From positions 62,001 through 126,000 of the forward strand of contig NZ_RCWL01000010.1 of NCBI RefSeq assembly GCF_003991195.1: DNA of 64,000 nucleotides. The letters run 5' to 3'. Shown here piece after piece: positions 54,090 through 63,491 of the stretch. Every line of letters starts with the position of its first letter. The stretch's first letter is position 1. Position numbers and translations under genes: made by a program. This DNA comes from Gynurincola endophyticus. GTDB lineage: Bacteria > Bacteroidota > Bacteroidia > Chitinophagales > Chitinophagaceae. A model generated the notes under the pieces. It worked only from the letters and a program-made list of their open reading frames with translations. It searched no databases and was not told where the DNA came from.

Positions 54090-55100
54090 TTATATAAATT
54101 GTTTATCTGTTATGTTCAGCCAGTTTAATGCATTGTACCATAACATAGATTCTTTCAGCTCATTAGAAAAAATGCTGTTCTGAATCAATTCTCCGGGAGT
54201 GAGTTCTCCTAAAGGGAAAGGATAATCTGTACCGAGGCAAATTTTTTCATAACCGACTTTTTCTGTTAATAAACTCAGTGCGGAAGGGTCGTGCACCAGA
54301 CTGTCTACCCAAAATTTATTCAGGTAATGGGTAGGTGGCAATGGGTTGTGAATGGCTACCAGGTCGGGGCGTACTTCAAACCCGTGCTGAATTCTCCCTA
54401 AAGTATAGGCAAAAGAACCGCCACCGTGCGCAAAACACCACCTGATTTTAGGGAAAGACTCGAAAATACCACCAAAAATAAGGCTACAGATAGCGCGTGT
54501 TGTTTCAGCGGGCATTCCTACTAACCAGGGCAGCCAGTATTGGGAGAGCTGGTCATTGCCCATCATATCCCAGGGGTGAACAAAAATTGAACAGCCTAAT
54601 TCATCGGCTGCTTCGTAAAAAGGATGAAATCTTTGATCGTTTAGATTGATACCATTGATGTTAGTGCCGATTTCAACACCCGGCATGCCCAGGTCCAGTA
54701 CGCATCTTTCCAGTTCTCTGATGGCCAGATCGATATCCTGCAGAGGAACGGTTCCGAGTGCTACAAACTTTTGAGGTGCTTCCGTTACAATTCCGGCAAG
54801 GTGGTCGTTGAAGAAACGGGAAGTTTCCGCTCCGTCTTTTGCATTCGCCCAATAATTAAACAGAACCGGTATGGTCGATAAAACCTGTACGTCAACAGCC
54901 TGCTCCTGCATTTCGTCTAAACGTACTTTATGGTCAAAGCAATTAGGGTTTACTTCTCTGAACTTCTGATGCCCCTGATACATGCAGGCTTTACAACCTG
55001 TATGTTCAAGATGTATAAAATTGCCATAGCCGAATTTTTGGGTCCAGTTCGGCATTTTTGCCGGCATCATATGTGTATGAATATCTATCTTTCTCTGCAT
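54090..55100 (-). CDS. ACMSD-type amidohydrolase (2-amino-3-carboxymuconate semialdehyde decarboxylase)
   Basis: 336 residues. The zinc site is I-D-I-H-T-H-M-M-P at residues 5-13, F-V-H-P-W-D-M-M-G near the middle, C-F-A-H-G-G-G and the late Asp in L-G-T-D-Y-P-F-P-L-G-E. This is the pattern of ACMSD, which decarboxylates the product of 3-hydroxyanthranilate dioxygenase. It lies 3 nt after the dioxygenase stop on the same strand, which supports the assignment. Confidence 0.93.
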   Translation of the reverse strand: MQRKIDIHTHMMPAKMPNWTQKFGYGNFIHLEHTGCKACMYQGHQKFREVNPNCFDHKVRLDEMQEQAVDVQVLSTIPVLFNYWANAKDGAETSRFFNDHLAGIVTEAPQKFVALGTVPLQDIDLAIRELERCVLDLGMPGVEIGTNINGINLNDQRFHPFYEAADELGCSIFVHPWDMMGNDQLSQYWLPWLVGMPAETTRAICSLIFGGIFESFPKIRWCFAHGGGSFAYTLGRIQHGFEVRPDLVAIHNPLPPTHYLNKFWVDSLVHDPSALSLLTEKVGYEKICLGTDYPFPLGELTPGELIQNSIFSNELKESMLWYNALNWLNITDKQFI

Positions 55101-55103
55101 GAT

Positions 55104-55631
55104 TTACTTTTGAGGCGGTTGCATAACAGTGCCGCATTTAGAACAGGTTCGGTACGATTCTGTGCTCCAGAATCGATTCATAATCGGAGGTAACTGATGC
55201 ACAATATCTTTGATAAAGGCAAACTCTTCGTGCAACTTATTGCCGCAATTTTCACAAAACCACATAAAAGCATCTTTTTCATTCTCTTCGTCAGTTCTGA
55301 TTTTTTCAATCACAACACCTACCGTATTGGCAGGGCGTTGAGGTGAGTGCGGCGTTTTTGGAGGTAATAAAAACATCTCACCTTGTTGTATCGGGATTGA
55401 TTTTGGTACCCCCTGATCAATGATTTTCAATACAATATTACCTTCTATCTGATAATAAAGCTCTTCGCTTTCATTGTAATGGTAATCTTTACGGGCATTG
55501 GGGCCGCCTACAACCATCACAATAAAGTTTTCGGCCTCTTTGTAGATGCATTGATTGCCAACCGGGGGCTTTAATAAATCGCGGTGTTCTTCAATCCATT
55601 TTTGTAAATTGAAGGGTGCAAGAATAGACAT
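55104..55631 (-). CDS. 3-hydroxyanthranilate 3,4-dioxygenase
   Basis: 175 residues from ATG 55631. Cupin iron ligands: Y-H-Y-N-E-S-E-E near residue 50 and P-H-S-P-Q-R-P near 95. The C-terminal rubredoxin-like site C-E-N-C-G and C-S-K-C-G, found in bacterial enzymes, is complete. It opens the ring to give 2-amino-3-carboxymuconate semialdehyde. First gene of the leftward operon. Confidence 0.95.
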   Translation of the reverse strand: MSILAPFNLQKWIEEHRDLLKPPVGNQCIYKEAENFIVMVVGGPNARKDYHYNESEELYYQIEGNIVLKIIDQGVPKSIPIQQGEMFLLPPKTPHSPQRPANTVGVVIEKIRTDEENEKDAFMWFCENCGNKLHEEFAFIKDIVHQLPPIMNRFWSTESYRTCSKCGTVMQPPQK

Positions 55632-55676
55632 GGCAAACGTATTTTTTTCGTGAAAAATTAGCTGGTTGTTTGAAGT

Positions 55677-55710
55677 GAATACATTGTAATATAATAAATT
55701 ACTTGTATTC
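55677..55710. promoter_or_regulatory. Palindromic candidate operator between the two kynurenine operons
   Basis: GAATACATTGTAAT (55677-55690) and ATTACTTGTATTC (55698-55710) form an imperfect inverted repeat around an A/T centre. The flanks GTTTGAA and TTCAAAC extend it. It is central to the 169-nt divergent gap and the best candidate for shared control. No regulator gene is adjacent. Confidence 0.5.
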
Positions 55711-55800
55711 AAACAATCCTCCATTAAAATTGATATCGATTAATAAATAAACCTGCATATTCTACCGCATTTTACTTAGGTTTACTTAAATTTTGGAAAC

Positions 55801-56586
55801 ATGAAAACCGTTATAAAAGATAAACATGCATTGATCGGAGGTAGTACACAAGGGATCGGCTTTGCTATTGCAAAACAATTGGCTGAACAAGGTGTACGAT
55901 GTACACTAGTGGCCAGGAATGAAGATCGGTTAAAGAAGGCTGTGAGTGAGTTGCAACCGGTTGCAAAAGGGCAACATCAATACATCGTAGCCGATTATTC
56001 AGACTACAAAAACCTCTCCGAAAAAATTAATCATTTTGTAATTCAAGATCCAATTCATATCTTAATAAATAATACCGGCGGTCCGCCGGCAGGTTTAATT
56101 GTTGATGCAACTACTGACGCTTTTTTAGAGGCTTTTCAACAACATTTAATCTGTAATCAGTTGATGGCACAGGCCGTAATACCGGGAATGAAAGCAGCAG
56201 GCTGGGGTAGAATTGTGAATATTATTTCTACTTCAGTTAAAATCCCATTACACAATCTTGGGGTGTCGAATACTGTTAGAGGAGCCGTTGCTTCGTGGTC
56301 AAAAACTTTGTCGAATGAGCTGGGGCAATACAATATCACCGTAAATAACGTATTACCGGGTTTCACTGAAACACAAAGGTTGGAGAGTATTATCGATGGA
56401 ACGATGAAAAAAGCAAACCAATCCTATGAAACAGTAACCGCACAAATGACCAAAGATGTACCAATGAAACGCTTTGGAACAGCTGAAGAAATTGCAGCTG
56501 TTGCCGTATTTCTGGCAGGTGATGCAGCCTCCTATGTAACAGGCGTAAGTATTCCTGTAGATGGTGGAAGAACCGGGTCTATTTAA
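55801..56586 (+). CDS. SDR-family oxidoreductase of the kynurenine cluster
   Basis: 261 residues. NAD(P) motif G-G-S-T-Q-G-I-G-F-A near residue 13, N-N-T-G-G near 89 and a catalytic Ser in I-I-S-T-S-V. The usual Y-x-x-x-K is replaced: the helix reads V-S-N-T-V-R-G-A-V-A, so Tyr and Lys are absent at the standard spot. It heads the rightward operon. Role in the pathway not known. Confidence 0.85.
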   Translation: MKTVIKDKHALIGGSTQGIGFAIAKQLAEQGVRCTLVARNEDRLKKAVSELQPVAKGQHQYIVADYSDYKNLSEKINHFVIQDPIHILINNTGGPPAGLIVDATTDAFLEAFQQHLICNQLMAQAVIPGMKAAGWGRIVNIISTSVKIPLHNLGVSNTVRGAVASWSKTLSNELGQYNITVNNVLPGFTETQRLESIIDGTMKKANQSYETVTAQMTKDVPMKRFGTAEEIAAVAVFLAGDAASYVTGVSIPVDGGRTGSI

Positions 56587-56597
56587 ACTTTGATTTT

Positions 56598-58055
56598 ATG
56601 CCTTTAAACGATAAAACAACCATTAAGAATTTTATTAATGGTGAATGGATGCATGACTCTATGGACGGATCGTTGACCAATTATGATCCGGCTACAGGTC
56701 AGCCATATGGAAATTTACCAAATGCTACACAAGACACGATTGATCTGAGTGTTGAAGTGGCAAATAATGTTTTTTCAGATTGGAAAAATACCGGTGTGCA
56801 GGAGCGTGCCAATCATTTGTGGAAAATCGCTTCATTGATTGAAAAATATGCACATGAACTGGCTAAAGCTGAATGTATTGATAACGGTAAACCGTTGAGC
56901 CTTTGTGAAAGAATTGATATTCCCAGAGCCGCGGCAAATTTTAAGTTTTTTGCCCAGGCAATTATTTCTTTTCATGAACAGGCTTACCAATCGGGTAATA
57001 CTGTTTTCAATTATACTGCGAATCAACCATTAGGAGTAGTAGCTACTATTTCTCCATGGAATTTACCGCTTTATTTATTTACCTGGAAAATTGCACCTGC
57101 ATTGGCTACCGGTAATACCGTGGTTGCAAAACCTTCAGAAATTACACCGATGACCGCTTTTCTGCTTTCTAAAATTGTAAAAGAAGCCGGGTTACCGGAT
57201 GGTGTTTTAAATATCGTACATGGTGAAGGATTGCTAACCGGTGAAGCTTTAGTAAATCATCCGCTCGTTAAAGCTGTTTCTTTTACCGGAAGCACAAGAG
57301 CAGGAAAAAGAATTGCTCAGGTTGTAGCTCCACAATTCAAAAAGTTTTCACTGGAAATGGGTGGAAAAAACGCAATGCTCATTTTTGAAGACGTACAAAT
57401 AGATAAAGCAGTAGACCTTGCCGTTAGAGCTGCTTTTACCAACCAGGGGCAAATTTGTTTATGTGCCAGTAGAATACTGGTTCATGAAAAGATCTATGAA
57501 AGTTTTAAACAGGCTTTTGTAAAAAAAGTACAATCTTTAAAAGTTGGAGATCCGTTTGAAGCTGAAACACATCAGGGCGCTTTGGTTTCTGCCCAACACT
57601 ATGAAAAAATATTAAAAGCTATTCAAACTGCTAAAGACGAAAAAGGAGTATTACTAACAGGCGGCGAAGCTATTCACCCGGAAGGCAGATGTAAAAAAGG
57701 ATGGTTTGTTCAGCCGACCGTTTTTGAAGGATTGGCAATGCACAGTATTACCAATCAGGAAGAAATATTCGGTCCTGTTGTTACGCTGCAACCATTCAGC
57801 GATACTGAAGAAGCTATACAATCAGCGAATCAGAGTCATTACGGTTTGGCCTGTACGATTATGACCAATGATATATCAAAAGCTCATTTCGTAGCTCAGT
57901 CTGTAGAAGTAGGTATTGTTTGGGTAAACACCTGGTTGTACCGTGACCTGAGAACACCTTTCGGCGGTATGAAAAACAGTGGTGTCGGAAGAGAGGGTGG
58001 ATCAGATGCGTTTGAATTCTTTACCGAAAAGAAAAATATTACTATTCAATATTAG
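56598..58055 (+). CDS. Aldehyde dehydrogenase, probable 2-aminomuconate-6-semialdehyde dehydrogenase
   Basis: 485 residues. S-P-W-N-L-P-L-Y near residue 152, F-T-G-S-T-R-A-G near 230, general base in L-E-M-G-G-K-N, and the nucleophile in N-Q-G-Q-I-C-L-C. The closest functional types are hydroxymuconic and aminomuconic semialdehyde dehydrogenases. The neighbouring ACMSD and deaminase genes point to aminomuconate. Confidence 0.9.
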   Translation: MPLNDKTTIKNFINGEWMHDSMDGSLTNYDPATGQPYGNLPNATQDTIDLSVEVANNVFSDWKNTGVQERANHLWKIASLIEKYAHELAKAECIDNGKPLSLCERIDIPRAAANFKFFAQAIISFHEQAYQSGNTVFNYTANQPLGVVATISPWNLPLYLFTWKIAPALATGNTVVAKPSEITPMTAFLLSKIVKEAGLPDGVLNIVHGEGLLTGEALVNHPLVKAVSFTGSTRAGKRIAQVVAPQFKKFSLEMGGKNAMLIFEDVQIDKAVDLAVRAAFTNQGQICLCASRILVHEKIYESFKQAFVKKVQSLKVGDPFEAETHQGALVSAQHYEKILKAIQTAKDEKGVLLTGGEAIHPEGRCKKGWFVQPTVFEGLAMHSITNQEEIFGPVVTLQPFSDTEEAIQSANQSHYGLACTIMTNDISKAHFVAQSVEVGIVWVNTWLYRDLRTPFGGMKNSGVGREGGSDAFEFFTEKKNITIQY

Positions 58056-58058
58056 AAG

Positions 58059-58475
58059 ATGAGCAATATTATTAATACAAATTCAGCTGCAGCACCATTA
58101 GGAAATTATCCGCATGCGAGAAGAGTAGGTAATCTTTTATTTTTATCGGGAATCGGATCAAGAAACCCTAAGAATAATGAGGTGCCCGGTTTACAGCTCG
58201 ATGAAAAAGGAAATATTGTTTCGTACGATTTTACAGCTGAATGTATAAGTGTTTTTGAGAATGTGAAAGCAATTATAGAAGCTGCAGGTGCTGAATGGAA
58301 TCAGATAGTAGACGTGACCACCTATCTGACGAATATGAAAGATGATTTCAAAACCTATAACCAACTATATAATCAATTCTTTGAAGGAGTCAATGCTTGT
58401 AGAACAACGGTTGAAGTAAAATCATTACCTACACCCATCTCCATTGAACTTAAAGTAATTGTTTCATTTGAATAA
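58059..58475 (+). CDS. RidA-family protein, probable 2-aminomuconate deaminase
   Basis: 138 residues. G-N-Y-P-H-A-R-R-V-G-N-L-L-F-L-S-G-I-G-S-R-N near the start and C-R-T-T-V-E-V-K-S-L-P near the end are the RidA/YjgF core, with the longer form seen in aminomuconate deaminases. It starts 3 nt after the dehydrogenase stop, so it is coupled to it, and would convert 2-aminomuconate to 4-oxalocrotonate. Confidence 0.9.
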   Translation: MSNIINTNSAAAPLGNYPHARRVGNLLFLSGIGSRNPKNNEVPGLQLDEKGNIVSYDFTAECISVFENVKAIIEAAGAEWNQIVDVTTYLTNMKDDFKTYNQLYNQFFEGVNACRTTVEVKSLPTPISIELKVIVSFE

Positions 58476-58482
58476 TTAGCTT

Positions 58483-59760
58483 ATGAAAATGAATATCATG
58501 CTCGAAAGAGCACAGCGTCTGGATCAAAGCGACCCGTTAAGTGATTTCAGAAGTTTGTTTCATATACCGTTCAAAGATGGTAAAAGTATTATTTACTTTA
58601 CGGGTAACTCGCTCGGACTGGCTCCTAAGACGGCTCAAACTGCTATTCAGCAGGAGTTGAATGACTGGGCTAAACTCGGAGTAGAAGGCCACTTTCATGC
58701 TAAAAATCCGTGGTATAGTTATCATGAATGGTTTTCTCCGGCTTTAGCACCTTTGGTGGGCGCACTTCCTTCCGAAGTAGTGGCAATGAACCAACTTTCG
58801 GTTAATCTGCATCTATTGCTCGCAAGCTTTTATAAACCTACTAAAGAACGTTATAAGATTATTTGTGAAGCAAAAGCTTTTCCCTCTGACCTGTATGCAT
58901 TGCAAACACACGTTGCATGGCACGGATTAAATCCTAAAGACACCATTATAGAAATTAATTCATTACCGAATAAACAAATTCTTTATACCGATCAAATTAC
59001 AGATGCTATTAAAGAAGCAGGTGATAGTCTGGCACTGGTCATGATGGGTGGTGTAAATTATTATTCCGGTCAGGTGCTGAATATGTCTGCGATTACTAAA
59101 GCTGCCCATGAGGTTGGAGCGTTGGCAGGATTTGACCTTGCGCACGCAATCGGAAATATTCCTCTGCAATTACATGCCTGGCAGGTTGATTTTGCTGCCT
59201 GGTGCAGTTATAAATATCTGAATAGTGGCCCCGGAAGCGTAGCCGGCATATTCATTCATGAAAAACATGCTAAAAATAAAGAGCTTAACCGCCTGGGTGG
59301 CTGGTGGGGACACAACAAAGACACACGCTTTCAAATGGAACCGGATTTTGATCCGATTGCTACCGCCGAAGGCTGGCAGCTGAGTAATGCACCTGTATTG
59401 TCTATGGCGGCACACCGCTCTTCACTGGAAGTTTTTCATGCAGCAGGCATCGAAAATGTTTTCAAAAAAGGAAAAGAGCTGGCAAGGTTTACCAAAGAAA
59501 TTCTGACCATGATTAAAAATGATTTTCAAACAAATTATTTTGATCTGATCACTCCTTGTAATGACGACGAATGCGGTTGTCAGGTATCACTATTGTTTCA
59601 TCAGAAAGGAAAAGAAGTTTTTCAGGCTTTAACAGATGCTGGTGTGGTTGTTGACTGGCGCGAACCAAATGTAATTCGCCTGGCACCGGTTCCTTTATAT
59701 AATAAGTTTATAGAAGTGTATCGCTTCGGAAATATCATTCATCAAATTCTGTCTGCATAA
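58483..59760 (+). CDS. kynU: Kynureninase
   Basis: 425 residues. PLP enzyme fold type I. F-T-G-N-S-L-G-L near residue 40, N-Q-L-S-V-N-L-H near 104, D-L-A-H-A-I-G-N near 215, PLP-lysine in C-S-Y-K-Y-L-N-S-G-P-G near 248, and R-L-G-G-W-W-G-H. It cleaves 3-hydroxykynurenine to 3-hydroxyanthranilate and alanine. Its TAA overlaps the kmo start. Confidence 0.96.
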   Translation: MKMNIMLERAQRLDQSDPLSDFRSLFHIPFKDGKSIIYFTGNSLGLAPKTAQTAIQQELNDWAKLGVEGHFHAKNPWYSYHEWFSPALAPLVGALPSEVVAMNQLSVNLHLLLASFYKPTKERYKIICEAKAFPSDLYALQTHVAWHGLNPKDTIIEINSLPNKQILYTDQITDAIKEAGDSLALVMMGGVNYYSGQVLNMSAITKAAHEVGALAGFDLAHAIGNIPLQLHAWQVDFAAWCSYKYLNSGPGSVAGIFIHEKHAKNKELNRLGGWWGHNKDTRFQMEPDFDPIATAEGWQLSNAPVLSMAAHRSSLEVFHAAGIENVFKKGKELARFTKEILTMIKNDFQTNYFDLITPCNDDECGCQVSLLFHQKGKEVFQALTDAGVVVDWREPNVIRLAPVPLYNKFIEVYRFGNIIHQILSA

Positions 59761-61097
59761 TGATGCAAAAAAAATCTGTAACCGTTGTTGGAGCCGGGCT
59801 GGTTGGTGCGTTGTGGAGTGTGTTTCTGGCTAAAAAAGGATATAAAGTAACGCTTTTTGATAAACGAAGAGATATACGCCTCGATACTGTTACCGCCGGA
59901 AAATCAATTAATCTCGCACTGAGCGACAGAGGTTGGAAAGCATTGGATGCCGTAGGCTTAAAATCGGCCATCGCTTCTATTACTATTCCGATGTATGCAC
60001 GTGCTATTCATCAGGGAGAAGATGAAAAATTACTGCCCTACGGAAAAGATCAGCAGGCCATTCATTCTGTTTCACGTTTGGTATTGAATCAAACTTTGCT
60101 CGAGGAAGCCGATAAACTGGGCGTTGTTATGCATTTTGAACATGCACTTCAAAAAGCAGATTATAAAAATAGAAAAGCACTCTTTTCATATCAGAATAAA
60201 GTTATTGAATGGGATTTTGAACTTTTATTCGGTGCAGATGGTGCTTATGCCGCTACACGCCTTGAATACCAAACTCAACAATATCCTTTCGAATATCAGC
60301 AACATTATATTGATTGCTGTTATAAAGAATTATTGATCCCTGCCGTTAATAACGACTTCGTTTTACAACCGAATGCTTTACATATATGGCCCGGACAATC
60401 CTTTATGCTTATTGCACTACCCAATCAGGATAAATCTTTTACCTGTACATTGTTTATGCCTCCAAAAGGTGAAAACAGTTTTGAACATTTAAATTCGCAG
60501 CAAGCCGTAGAGCGTTTCTTCAGAAAACATTTCGCAAGTGCCGTTCCGTTAATGCCTACGCTGTGGCAGGATTTTCAACGAAATCCGACCAGCCATCTGG
60601 TAACTGTTAAATGTTACCCATGGACGTATAATGATAGCTTCTCGCTGATAGGAGATGCAGCGCACGCAATTGTACCGTTTTTCGGACAGGGAATGAATTG
60701 CGGATTCGAAGACTGTGCGGTGCTAAATGACCTGATGGAGGAGTTTTCAGAAGACTGGAGCCGGATTTTACCTGCCTTTCAGGAACGCCGGAAACAGAAT
60801 ACCGATGCCATCGCAGACCTGGCAGTGGAAAATTTTCATGAAATGAGTGCGAAAGTAGCCGATCCCGATTTCGTATTGCAGAAACAAATAGAGGGATATT
60901 TATATAAAAGCTTTCCTGAAAAATGGATTCCTTCCTATAGCCTTGTAACTTTTTCACCGGATGTAAGCTACGCTGAAGCACGGAAAAGAGGCCAGCAGCA
61001 GAACACTTTGATGCAGCAGGTAATAAAAGAAGGAAAACTTCCCGAAGACCTGACAGACACGCATTTTCTGAAAAGCATTATCGACCGGCTGGGGTAA
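59760..61097 (+). CDS. kmo: Kynurenine 3-monooxygenase
   Basis: 445 residues; ATG 59760 overlaps the kynU stop, and an ATG at 59763 is equally possible. FAD motif G-A-G-L-V-G-A-L-W near residue 11, D-K-R-R-D-I-R near 36, and G-D-A-A-H-A-I-V-P-F-F-G-Q-G-M-N near 296. It hydroxylates kynurenine with NADPH and O2. Last gene of the cluster. Confidence 0.96.
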   Translation: MMQKKSVTVVGAGLVGALWSVFLAKKGYKVTLFDKRRDIRLDTVTAGKSINLALSDRGWKALDAVGLKSAIASITIPMYARAIHQGEDEKLLPYGKDQQAIHSVSRLVLNQTLLEEADKLGVVMHFEHALQKADYKNRKALFSYQNKVIEWDFELLFGADGAYAATRLEYQTQQYPFEYQQHYIDCCYKELLIPAVNNDFVLQPNALHIWPGQSFMLIALPNQDKSFTCTLFMPPKGENSFEHLNSQQAVERFFRKHFASAVPLMPTLWQDFQRNPTSHLVTVKCYPWTYNDSFSLIGDAAHAIVPFFGQGMNCGFEDCAVLNDLMEEFSEDWSRILPAFQERRKQNTDAIADLAVENFHEMSAKVADPDFVLQKQIEGYLYKSFPEKWIPSYSLVTFSPDVSYAEARKRGQQQNTLMQQVIKEGKLPEDLTDTHFLKSIIDRLG

Positions 61098-61136
61098 AAT
61101 ATGGATTTTCAAGCCAGTTCGATTAACTTCGCGCTT

Positions 61137-61940
61137 ATGAATCGTGCAGCACTTATAGAACAGATAAAAAAGAAACAATCTTATCTCTGTGTAGGATTGG
61201 ATACTGATATATCAAAAATTCCTGCTCATTTAAAAAATGAAGAGGATCCGGTATTTGCATTTAACAAAGCTATTATTGATGCTACGGCTCCTTACTGTGT
61301 AAGCTATAAAATCAATACCGCATTTTATGAAGCCTTGGGTGTAAAAGGATGGATCGCTTTGGAAAAAACGGTGAATTATATTTCTAAAGACCATTTCATT
61401 ATTGCCGATGCAAAAAGAGGTGATATCGGTAATACTTCTTTACAATATGCAAAAGCATTTTTTGAAGCACTTCCCTGCGATGCGGTTACTGTGGCTCCTT
61501 ATATGGGGGCCGATAGCGTACAACCGTTTTTGACTTACGAAGGTAAATGGGCTATTGTACTCGGACTAACTTCAAATAAAGGTGCCGGCGATTTTGAACT
61601 ACAAGCTGCCGGGGATGAGCTATTATATGAAAAAGTTTTAAAAACAGTGAGTGGCTGGGGTACCCCTGAAAATTTAATGTTTGTGATTGGTGCTACACAG
61701 GCGGAAGAATTTGTAAACATCCGTAAAATCACTCCTGATCATTTTTATCTGGTGCCGGGTGTAGGTGCACAGGGCGGATCATTGAAAGACATTTCTGAAA
61801 AAGCAATGAATAATGACATCGGTTTGCTCGTAAATGTGAGCCGTGGTATTATCTACGCCGATACTACCGAAAATTTTGCTGTTACTGCCGGTAGGCTGGC
61901 AAAAGAATATCAGGAAGAAATGAAGTCTTATATAAAATAA
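61137..61940 (+). CDS. pyrF: Orotidine 5'-phosphate decarboxylase
   Basis: 267 residues from ATG 61137; the frame starts earlier (61101) but those residues do not fit. L-C-V-G-L-D-T-D near residue 17, catalytic [11 protein letters not shown] near 94, and P-G-V-G-A-Q-G-G near 207 are those of the long bacterial PyrF (type 2). It makes UMP. It lies close behind kmo, possibly read from the same transcript although unrelated. Confidence 0.95.
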   Translation: MNRAALIEQIKKKQSYLCVGLDTDISKIPAHLKNEEDPVFAFNKAIIDATAPYCVSYKINTAFYEALGVKGWIALEKTVNYISKDHFIIADAKRGDIGNTSLQYAKAFFEALPCDAVTVAPYMGADSVQPFLTYEGKWAIVLGLTSNKGAGDFELQAAGDELLYEKVLKTVSGWGTPENLMFVIGATQAEEFVNIRKITPDHFYLVPGVGAQGGSLKDISEKAMNNDIGLLVNVSRGIIYADTTENFAVTAGRLAKEYQEEMKSYIK

Positions 61941-61963
61941 GTTGTCTTTTTAATAGATAGAAC

Positions 61964-62003
61964 CTCTCAATAAAATTATAGAGTAATAATTTTATTGAGA
62001 GAT
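61964..62003 (+). terminator. Terminator of pyrF (and the kynurenine operon)
   Basis: CTCTCAATAAAATTAT (61964-61979) and its exact complement (61986-62001), followed by ATTTTTATT. A perfect 16-bp stem. Confidence 0.85.
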
Positions 62004-62102
62004 TTTTATTAATAGCGGTCTTTTAGAAAACGGGAGAGTGGAAAAACAGATGCTTTCCGTTTTTTGTAATCCGGATAATACAAACACCGGGTTTGGCGGT
62101 CA

Positions 62103-62624
62103 TTAAATTGCTGACGAATTGGTAGTTGCCTTTTTCTTAAGTATCAGGGCGCTGATGATGGATACAATGAAACCAATAGGCGCTACCTCCAGAAAGGTGC
62201 TGAAAACAACGAATGCAGGATTTTTATAAGATTCTTTGAATGATTCCATTTCTGCGGTTTTGGCTGCTAAGTCGCCGGGAGCACAATTTTTAAGTACATG
62301 ATTGGTATATACATCAATAAAATCAGGTACAAAAAGGTAATAGTAAAATAGCCATACTATCACATAAATAGAGGATGCTACCAGGGTTATCCAAACACCG
62401 GTAACGAGGGCTTTCGAAAACGATATAAATCCACCGAGATACTTATTGCGGTAATTTCTGATACCAAAAAAAATCAGTGAGAAGAGCAGAATAAAAACGG
62501 TGTAACCAACAACGTCGTTGCCTTTGAAATCAGGATTTGAATACAGCCTGTTAACCATTAATAACATATTGATGGTCAGAATTGTTCCGATAATTGAACC
62601 GGTCAATAATACTATCTTTTTCAT
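62103..62624 (-). CDS. DUF4199 membrane protein
   Basis: 173 residues with four hydrophobic segments (about 5-25, 38-55, 72-94, 140-162). F-F-G-I-R-N-Y-R-N-K-Y-L-G-G-F-I-S-F-x-K-A is the DUF4199 signature. Inner-membrane protein of unknown function, widespread in Bacteroidota. Confidence 0.88.
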   Translation of the reverse strand: MKKIVLLTGSIIGTILTINMLLMVNRLYSNPDFKGNDVVGYTVFILLFSLIFFGIRNYRNKYLGGFISFSKALVTGVWITLVASSIYVIVWLFYYYLFVPDFIDVYTNHVLKNCAPGDLAAKTAEMESFKESYKNPAFVVFSTFLEVAPIGFIVSIISALILKKKATTNSSAI

Positions 62625-62734
62625 GTAAGGTGATTTGAATTTACGTTTACAAATCTATAACTCACGCAGCATCAGGGCCTCATACTTTAGTACCAAAATA
62701 GCTGAAATGAATTATTTATACTAAAGGTGTAAGG

Positions 62735-63205
62735 TTATTCGATGATTTTTAACCGTCTGGCTCTTTCAATCGCCTGTGTGCGACTCTTTACATCCATTTT
62801 TAGAAAAATATTCGATACATGGGTTTTGATAGTGCTCAATGACAAGTACAATGCTGCTGCGATGTCGGCATTGCTATGGCCTATTACCAGCAGTTGCAGT
62901 ACTTCATACTCTCGTGTGCTCAGGTTCAGTTTCTCCAGTTCTTTTGTATTTACGGTTAACTCAGACGGGGCAGGAACATATATTTCCTTTTCAACAACAA
63001 TGGTTTCAACCTTGGGTTTAATCAGTTGAGTGGCAATCCAGACACCCAGAAGAGTAAAAAAAACAGCAATCAGAGCGGCATAAACTTCCACCGTAATATC
63101 GGTAATTACAAATTTCCACTGAAGCCATTTGAGCAACAATACTAAAATGGCCAATGTAAAGCCATACAGTAACACAAACCTGTTTTTTAGTATAAGATTT
63201 TTCAT
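62735..63205 (-). CDS. Membrane-anchored LuxR-type HTH regulator
   Basis: 156 residues. Two TM helices in the first 65 residues, then a short linker and a GerE/LuxR helix-turn-helix: L-S-T-R-E-Y-E-V-L-Q-L-L-V-I-G-H-S-N-A-D near residue 96 and L-S-L-S-T-I-K-T-H-V-S-N-I-F near 121. No receiver or ligand-binding domain is present. It may respond to membrane state or be controlled by the neighbouring DUF4199 protein; inference only. Confidence 0.88.
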   Translation of the reverse strand: MKNLILKNRFVLLYGFTLAILVLLLKWLQWKFVITDITVEVYAALIAVFFTLLGVWIATQLIKPKVETIVVEKEIYVPAPSELTVNTKELEKLNLSTREYEVLQLLVIGHSNADIAAALYLSLSTIKTHVSNIFLKMDVKSRTQAIERARRLKIIE

Positions 63206-63381
63206 TACAGCTTTTTGAGCTTAAAAAAATGGGGGTTCTCAAATGTAGTAATAAGTTTTAATAGCAGGAAGGGAAGTGTTTAAACTTTAAAGAAGGGGAT
63301 AAGTATATACATAAATATAAAAGTAGAAAATACAGCTCCTTATAATAAGATACGAAAAAAAAGTGTAAGTATCAAATTTAG

Positions 63382-63437
63382 TTTTGAGCCCCTGCCGGTG
63401 CTCAAAAAAAAGAGTTACTCCTTATGCAGAGTAACTC
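63382..63437 (-). terminator. Tandem hairpins ending the 63492 gene
   Basis: Read on the - strand, GAGTTACTC/GAGTAACTC (63437-63412) is followed by a T-run, then a second stem from GCTCAAAA and TTTTGAGC (63407-63382). The first is a complete intrinsic terminator. The remaining sequence from 63206 to 63381 shows no gene. Confidence 0.75.
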
Positions 63438-63491
63438 CTGTTTTAACAATACGTGGGTATCGTTAAGTATGAAAAACAAAAAACGAGAATA

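Noticed and set aside
63206-63381. Search for a small gene or RNA
   Set aside because: AT-rich sequence without an open frame of convincing composition; only the terminators downstream are supported.
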